Assembly: GCF_000425365.1 (NCBI RefSeq) | Contig: NZ_AUDH01000004.1 | Coordinates: 62,001 to 126,000, forward strand | Reading direction: 5' to 3' | DNA length: 64,000 nucleotides | DNA from: Rubritepida flocculans DSM 14296 | GTDB taxonomy: Bacteria; Pseudomonadota; Alphaproteobacteria; Acetobacterales; Acetobacteraceae | Shown here: in pieces, positions 59,665-64,000 of the stretch | Layout: each line of letters begins with the position of its first letter | Numbering within the stretch: position 1 is the stretch's first letter | The notes under the pieces: generated by a model | Seen by the model: only the letters and a program-made list of their open reading frames with translations | Databases searched by the model: none | What the model was told of the DNA's origin: nothing | Translations under genes and position numbers: made by a program

Positions 59665-59949
59665 ATGTTCCGCCGCAGCGGCCCCACCGACTGCACCATT
59701 GCCTGGGAGGGGCGCGAGATTCCCGCCCGGGCGGGCGAGCCGCTCGCCGCCGCGCTGCTGGCCGCGGGCATCGCCGCCTTCCGCGAGACGCCCGTGAGCG
59801 GCGCACCGCGCGGGCCGCTCTGCCTCATGGGCGCCTGCTTCGACTGCCTGGTGGAGGTCGAGGGCGTGCCCAACCGCCAGGCCTGCCTCGTCCCCGTCAC
59901 GCCGGGGATGCGCGCCGCCCCGCAGCGGGGGGCGCGGGGGGCGTTGTGA
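59665..59949 (+). CDS. (2Fe-2S)-binding protein, HcnA/sarcosine oxidase alpha N-terminal-like
   Basis: A 94-residue ferredoxin-like electron-transfer subunit. The cluster cysteines are in PLCLMGACFDCLVEVEG and the following RQAC, in the order of HcnA-type proteins. IAWEGREIPARAGEPLAAALLAAGI is the typical first half. The ATG at 59665 is used; a GTG at 59659 overlapping the MepK-like stop is an in-frame alternative. Its TGA overlaps the GTG of the next flavoprotein gene, so the two are almost certainly made together. Confidence 0.87.
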   Translation: MFRRSGPTDCTIAWEGREIPARAGEPLAAALLAAGIAAFRETPVSGAPRGPLCLMGACFDCLVEVEGVPNRQACLVPVTPGMRAAPQRGARGAL

Positions 59950-61307
59950 GGGAGGTTCCGCTCATCATCCTCGGCGGCGGGCCTGCCGGCATGGCCGCGG
60001 CCCTCGAGGCGCGGGCGCGCGGCATCGAGGTTCTCCTGCTCGACGAGAACCTCGCTCCCGGCGGCCAGGTGCACCGCGCGGTGGGCGGCTTCCATCGGCC
60101 GGAGCCCCGCGCCCCGGGCGCGGCCCAGGCGCGCGAGGGGCTGCGGCTCATTGAGGCCTTCCGCGCCTCAGGCGCCGAGGCCCGCTTCGGCGCCACCCTC
60201 TGGGCGGTGGAGGAGGACCGCACCGTCACCTGGTCCGAGGGCGGGGTGGCGCATCGGGCGCGGGCGGGGGTGCTGCTGCTCTGCCCCGGCGCGATCGAGC
60301 GGCCGTTGCCCATCCCGGGCTGGACCCTGCCCGGCGTGATGGGGGTGGGGGCGGCGCAGATCCTTCTCAAATCCGCGGGGCTGCTGCCCGAGGGGCGGGT
60401 GTGGATGGCGGGGCAGGGGCCGCTGCTCTGGCTCTACGCCGCGCAGATGCTCGCCAAGGGCGGGCGCCTCGCGGGCATCCTGGACCTTTCGCCGCCGGGG
60501 GGCTGGAAGCGGGCCGCGCTCCATCTGCCGGCCGCGCTGACCGCGCCGGGCTATCTGCTGCGGGGGCTGGGCTGGATGGCGCGGGTGCGGCGCGCGGGCG
60601 TGCCGGTGATCCGCGCCCGGGCCCTGGCCGCCGAGGGTGGGGAGCGGCTGACGCACATTGTGTTCGACGGCCGGCGCGAGGCGGCCGAGCTGCTGCTGCT
60701 GCACGATGGCGTCGTGCCCAACACGCAGATCACCCGCGCGCTGCAGGGCTGCGCCCATCTCTGGGACGCCGCCCAGGCCTGCCTGCGGCCCGTGCTGGAT
60801 GGCTGGGGCAACACCACCCGCCCCGGCGTGCTGGTCGCGGGCGATGGCGCGGGGATCGGCGGCGCGCGGGCGGCGGAGTTCTCGGGCCGGATCGCGGCGC
60901 TGGAGGCGGCGCGGCGGCTCGGCACGCTGACCGGCGAGCAGCGCGACGCGCTGGCCGGGCCGCTGCTGCTGCGCCGCCAGGCGGAGCTGGCGCCCCGGCC
61001 CTTCCTCGATGCCCTGTTCCCGCCGCTGCCGGCCGCGGACATCCCTGACGAGACCCTCCTCTGCCGCTGCGAGGAGGTGACGGCCGGGCGGGTGCGCGCC
61101 GCCACCGCGCTGGGCGCGCAGGGGCCCAACCAGCTCAAGGCCTATCTGCGCGCGGGCATGGGGCCCTGCCAGGGGCGCGTCTGCGGCCCGGCGGTTCACG
61201 CGGTGATGGCCGCCGCGCGCGGCGTGCCGCCCGCCGCGCTGGAGGGGCTGCGCACGCGCTTCCCCAGCAAGCCCGTCACGGTTGGGGAGCTGGCCTCGCT
61301 CGCTTGA
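59946..61307 (+). CDS. FAD/NAD(P)-binding oxidoreductase with BFD-like [2Fe-2S] domain, HcnB/OoxA-like
   Basis: A 453-residue flavoprotein. GGGPAGMAAALEA (10-22) binds FAD, and a second dinucleotide-type fold lies mid-protein (VWMAGQGPLLWLYAAQMLA). The C-terminal BFD-like domain has cluster ligands C373, C375, C408 and C413 (LCRCEEVT and GPCQGRVC). This architecture matches the alpha subunit of HcnABC hydrogen cyanide synthase, opine oxidases and related amino-acid dehydrogenases. It starts with GTG in a GTGA overlap with the ferredoxin-like gene. The 3' end overlaps the convergent GlgX-MalQ gene by 32 bases. Confidence 0.87.
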   Translation: MREVPLIILGGGPAGMAAALEARARGIEVLLLDENLAPGGQVHRAVGGFHRPEPRAPGAAQAREGLRLIEAFRASGAEARFGATLWAVEEDRTVTWSEGGVAHRARAGVLLLCPGAIERPLPIPGWTLPGVMGVGAAQILLKSAGLLPEGRVWMAGQGPLLWLYAAQMLAKGGRLAGILDLSPPGGWKRAALHLPAALTAPGYLLRGLGWMARVRRAGVPVIRARALAAEGGERLTHIVFDGRREAAELLLLHDGVVPNTQITRALQGCAHLWDAAQACLRPVLDGWGNTTRPGVLVAGDGAGIGGARAAEFSGRIAALEAARRLGTLTGEQRDALAGPLLLRRQAELAPRPFLDALFPPLPAADIPDETLLCRCEEVTAGRVRAATALGAQGPNQLKAYLRAGMGPCQGRVCGPAVHAVMAAARGVPPAALEGLRTRFPSKPVTVGELASLA

Positions 61308-64000
61308 CGGCGGAGAGGATGGCCTGGGCCAGCGGCCCGGCCATCAGGGCCTGGGCGGCGCAGGGCAGGCGGCGGCGCCAGTTGGGGCGCTCGCGGTCCG
61401 TGCCGGGGAGGTTCACCGAGACGCGCTCCCCGGCCAGATCCTCGGCCTGGATCAGCAGCATGAGCGAGGGGGTGGCGGCCAGATGCGCGTGCAGCGCGGC
61501 GGCCAGGGCCTCCGTGAAGGGGCCCTCGGCGGCGTCCTCGGGCAGGGGCTGGCCCGCTTCCCGCAGGGCGGCGAGGATCTCCCGCCGCTCGGCGGCGCGC
61601 CCGGCGCGGGCGGTCTCGGCGGCGCCGGGCGGCATCAGGCCCAGCGCCTCGCGCTCGGCGATGTCCTCGCCCGCCCACCAGCCGGCGAGGGTGGGCAGGT
61701 CATGGGTGGCGAGGCAGGCCACCGCCTCGCGCGGCCAGCGCGCGGGGGGCGTGAAGCGGCCCTCCTCGCGCTCGAACCAGAGCACGCGATAGGAGAGAAG
61801 CCCGGCCTCGCCCAGGCGCTCCCGCAGCCCATCGGGCACCGTGCCCAGATCCTCGCCCACCACGGCGCAGCGGGCGCGGTGGCTTTCCAGCCGGATGGCG
61901 GCGAGCAGCCCCTCCATGTCCTGCGCCAGGTAGGCACCCTCGGCGGCGGGTGCGCCCTCGGGGACCAGGAAGAGGCGCCTGAGGCCGAGCACATGGTCGA
62001 TCCGCAGCGCGGCGGCGTGGCGCATGTTGGCGCGGATCAGCGCGGCGAAGCCCGCATGGCCCTCGGCCGCCGAGGCGAGCGGATCGGGCGGCGGCACGCC
62101 CCAGACCTGGCCGAGCGGGCCGAGCGGGTCGGGCGGCGCGCCGATGGAGAAGCCCTCCAGGAAGGGCAGGGCGCGCGTCCAGGCCTCGGCGCCGTCGGGC
62201 GCGCTGCCCACCGCGAGGTCGCGGTAGAGCCCCGCGCCGGCGGCCGCGGCCTCGGCGAGCTGCCGATCGGCCAGGAATTGCAGGAAGATGTGGAACTCCG
62301 TCTCCTCCGCCAGCCGGGCGGCGAAGCCGGGCACCGCGCGATCGTCCACATGCGCGAGGCCGGCGGGCCAGCGGCGGTGATCGCCATGGCCGAGATGCTC
62401 CGAGAGCGCGGCGTGCAGCGCGAAGCCGCGCAGCGCCGCCCCGCCGGCGGCGCGGAAGGCCTGGAAGCTAGGGTCGCGCCGGTCGAAGCGCGCCCAGGCG
62501 GCGGCGAGGGTGGCGCGCTTCGCAGCCCAGGCCGCCGGGTAGTCCACCCAAGCCCCGCCCGGCGCGGCGCAGGGGCCGAGGCGGGCCGCGTCGATCAGCA
62601 TGGGGTCGAGGAAGCGGCGGTCGCTGGGCTGGTAGGGGCTCGCGCGGGCGCGGTCCGCGAGGTGCAGCGCGTGCGGCGGCGAGAGGCCGAGCCACAGCGC
62701 GCCCTCGGCCGCGGCGGCGCGCGCGAGCTCCGCCACCGCCGTGAAGTCGCCCATGCCCTGCTCGGCCGCGTGGCGCAGGGCGTAGATCTGCGCGGTGAGG
62801 CCGAAGCGCGGCGCCTCCAGCGCGGAGGGGCGGAAGGCGCGGGCGGGGGCGCAGGTGATCCGGCACAGCGCGCCCGCCGCCTCCAGCCGGTGATGGCCGG
62901 GGGGCAGGGGGGGCAGGCGCAGCATCCCCTCCTCTGGCAGCAGCGAGAGCTCGCGCGTCTCGCCCCCCTCCAGGTGCAGGGTGGCGGAGAGCCGGCGCGT
63001 GGCGGAGCTGGGCAGGCGCGGGGCCACCCCCTCGGTCGCGGCGAGATGGGGCGGCAGCAGCGGCCTCTCCCGCCGTCGCGCCAGGCTGTCGCGCGCCTGG
63101 GCGGCGGTCTCGGCGGGCAGGCCCAGCGCGCCGAGCAGGGCGCGCACCGTGCCTTCGGGGACGCGATGGGCGGCGCCGGTCAGGTCGAACCAGACGGTCT
63201 CGATGCCGGCGGCGGCGGCGAGCGCGCCCAGCAGCGCCCCGTCCGGGGCTTCGGCGCGGCGCGGGGGCAGGGGGGACTCGGCCAGCAGCAGCACGGAGCG
63301 CGGAGCCATGCCCTGGGGGCCCTCCACCGCGCCCTCGCGCTCCGGATCGGCGCTGTCGGCGATCAGCGTCCAGTGATGGCCCCAGCGCGGCGGCGGCAGG
63401 GCGAGCAGCGCCGCGCCCCCGCCCTGGTGGAAGGCGGCGAGAACCCGGTCCTCCCCCTCGTGCAGGAGCATGGCGAGGCTCTCGGCCTGCTCCCAGCCCT
63501 GCATGGGCGCGCCCTCGAGGGTGAGCCAGGCCACGTCGCGCATGCCGGGCGCGACCTCCGCCCCGGTGAGCGGGCGGGTGGCGTGCAGGGCGGGGTGGGC
63601 GCGGCGGGCCGCCACCAGCCGCTGCGCGAAGCCGAGCAGCGCGGCGTCCGCCCCTTCCCAATCCATCCAGGAGAGGGCGTTGTCCTGGCAATAGGCGTTG
63701 TTGTTGCCCCGCTGCGTGCGGCCGATCTCGTCGCCCATGGAGAGCATGGGCGCGCCGCGCGCGATCAGCAGGCTCGCCAGCAGGGCGCGCGCGTCGGCGG
63801 CGCGGCGGGCGAGAATGGCGGGGTCGTCGCTCGGCCCCTCATGGCCGTTGTTCCAGGAGAGGTTCGCGTCGCTGCCGTCGCGGTTCTCCTCGCCATTGGC
63901 CTCGTTGTGCTTGCGCGCATGGGAGACAAGGTCGGCCAGGGTGAAGCCGTCATGGGCGGTGACGAAGTTGATCGAATCGCCCGGCCGCCCCGGCAGCGCG
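61276..64000 (-). CDS. GlgX-MalQ fusion: glycogen debranching enzyme with 4-alpha-glucanotransferase, 5' end cut by window edge
   Basis: The minus-strand frame is open from the window edge to a TGA at 61276, giving over 900 residues without the true start. The first part is the C-terminal third of a GlgX-type debranching enzyme: NFVTAHDGFTLADLVS (with the GH13 histidine-aspartate pair), KHNEANGEENRDG and GDEIGRTQRGNNNAYCQDN. The second part is a complete MalQ amylomaltase of roughly 550 residues. Its nucleophile is in RIDHVLGLRR, the acid/base in GEDLGTVPDGL, and the third acid in ATHDLPTLAGWW. No stop separates the two parts. Together they would debranch glycogen and recycle the short maltodextrins. 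Confidence 0.9.
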   Translation of the reverse strand, partial: ALPGRPGDSINFVTAHDGFTLADLVSHARKHNEANGEENRDGSDANLSWNNGHEGPSDDPAILARRAADARALLASLLIARGAPMLSMGDEIGRTQRGNNNAYCQDNALSWMDWEGADAALLGFAQRLVAARRAHPALHATRPLTGAEVAPGMRDVAWLTLEGAPMQGWEQAESLAMLLHEGEDRVLAAFHQGGGAALLALPPPRWGHHWTLIADSADPEREGAVEGPQGMAPRSVLLLAESPLPPRRAEAPDGALLGALAAAAGIETVWFDLTGAAHRVPEGTVRALLGALGLPAETAAQARDSLARRRERPLLPPHLAATEGVAPRLPSSATRRLSATLHLEGGETRELSLLPEEGMLRLPPLPPGHHRLEAAGALCRITCAPARAFRPSALEAPRFGLTAQIYALRHAAEQGMGDFTAVAELARAAAAEGALWLGLSPPHALHLADRARASPYQPSDRRFLDPMLIDAARLGPCAAPGGAWVDYPAAWAAKRATLAAAWARFDRRDPSFQAFRAAGGAALRGFALHAALSEHLGHGDHRRWPAGLAHVDDRAVPGFAARLAEETEFHIFLQFLADRQLAEAAAAGAGLYRDLAVGSAPDGAEAWTRALPFLEGFSIGAPPDPLGPLGQVWGVPPPDPLASAAEGHAGFAALIRANMRHAAALRIDHVLGLRRLFLVPEGAPAAEGAYLAQDMEGLLAAIRLESHRARCAVVGEDLGTVPDGLRERLGEAGLLSYRVLWFEREEGRFTPPARWPREAVACLATHDLPTLAGWWAGEDIAEREALGLMPPGAAETARAGRAAERREILAALREAGQPLPEDAAEGPFTEALAAALHAHLAATPSLMLLIQAEDLAGERVSVNLPGTDRERPNWRRRLPCAAQALMAGPLAQAILSAVKRARPAPQP

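Overview
The window is a GC-rich, densely packed stretch of a bacterial chromosome. Its gene content and order point to an alphaproteobacterium, most likely Rhodospirillales/Acetobacteraceae (Roseomonas-like). The clues are the fourteen-gene nuo operon running into birA, coaX and RNase J, the tig-clpP-clpX-lon-HU block, popZ beside valS, a flagellin with FlaF and a FlmG-like glycosyltransferase, and many GTG starts with GTGA/ATGA stop-start overlaps. The family-level placement is inference; no 16S rRNA is present.

Layout. 1-3969 (minus): an AceE-like thiamine-diphosphate enzyme, a cupin and a Bcr/CflA-type exporter cut by the left edge. 4068-6259: an enoyl-CoA hydratase of methylglutaconyl-CoA hydratase type, then a nucleoside deoxyribosyltransferase-like gene divergent from an alpha/beta hydrolase. 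6311-10957: a complete branched-chain amino-acid-type ABC importer (binding protein, LivH, LivM, LivG, LivF). 10956-11081 holds two strong palindromes, followed by a DUF1643 gene. 11728-18897: tRNA-Leu, tig, clpP, clpX, lon, HU, tRNA-Val and tRNA-Asp, forming a protein-folding and proteolysis block with recognisable terminators and promoters. 19089-36626: nuoA-N (respiratory complex I), birA, coaX, rnj and a DUF1467 gene, nearly all touching or overlapping. 36692-43105: a TolC-like outer-membrane protein, popZ, valS and ilvD. 43186-49007: a flagellar filament locus with a methyltransferase-fold protein, flagellin, a 43-codon small ORF, flaF, a TPR-methyltransferase and a TPR-GT41 glycosyltransferase. 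49040-54587: a GDPD, then isovaleryl-CoA dehydrogenase and both methylcrotonyl-CoA carboxylase subunits. 54737-54922: a small membrane protein in a locally AT-rich spot. 54942-61307: a class III aminotransferase divergent from a set of flavin/iron-sulfur oxidoreductase genes (HcnC-, HcnA- and HcnB-like) that enclose an LdtD-like L,D-transpeptidase and a MepK-like endopeptidase. 61276-64000 (minus): a GlgX-MalQ fusion cut by the right edge.

How it works together. Most of the window is housekeeping: energy conservation, protein quality control, cofactor and branched-chain amino-acid metabolism. The leucine-degradation operon lacks its hydratase, and the crotonase about 45 kb upstream is a good candidate to fill that step. 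The parts most likely to hold something new are the flagellin-modification locus with its small ORF and hairpin-covered ribosome-binding site, the oxidoreductase set wrapped around peptidoglycan enzymes, and the debranching enzyme/amylomaltase fusion. I saw no CRISPR array, prophage, insertion sequence or transposase. No gene-free stretch exceeds 300 bases.
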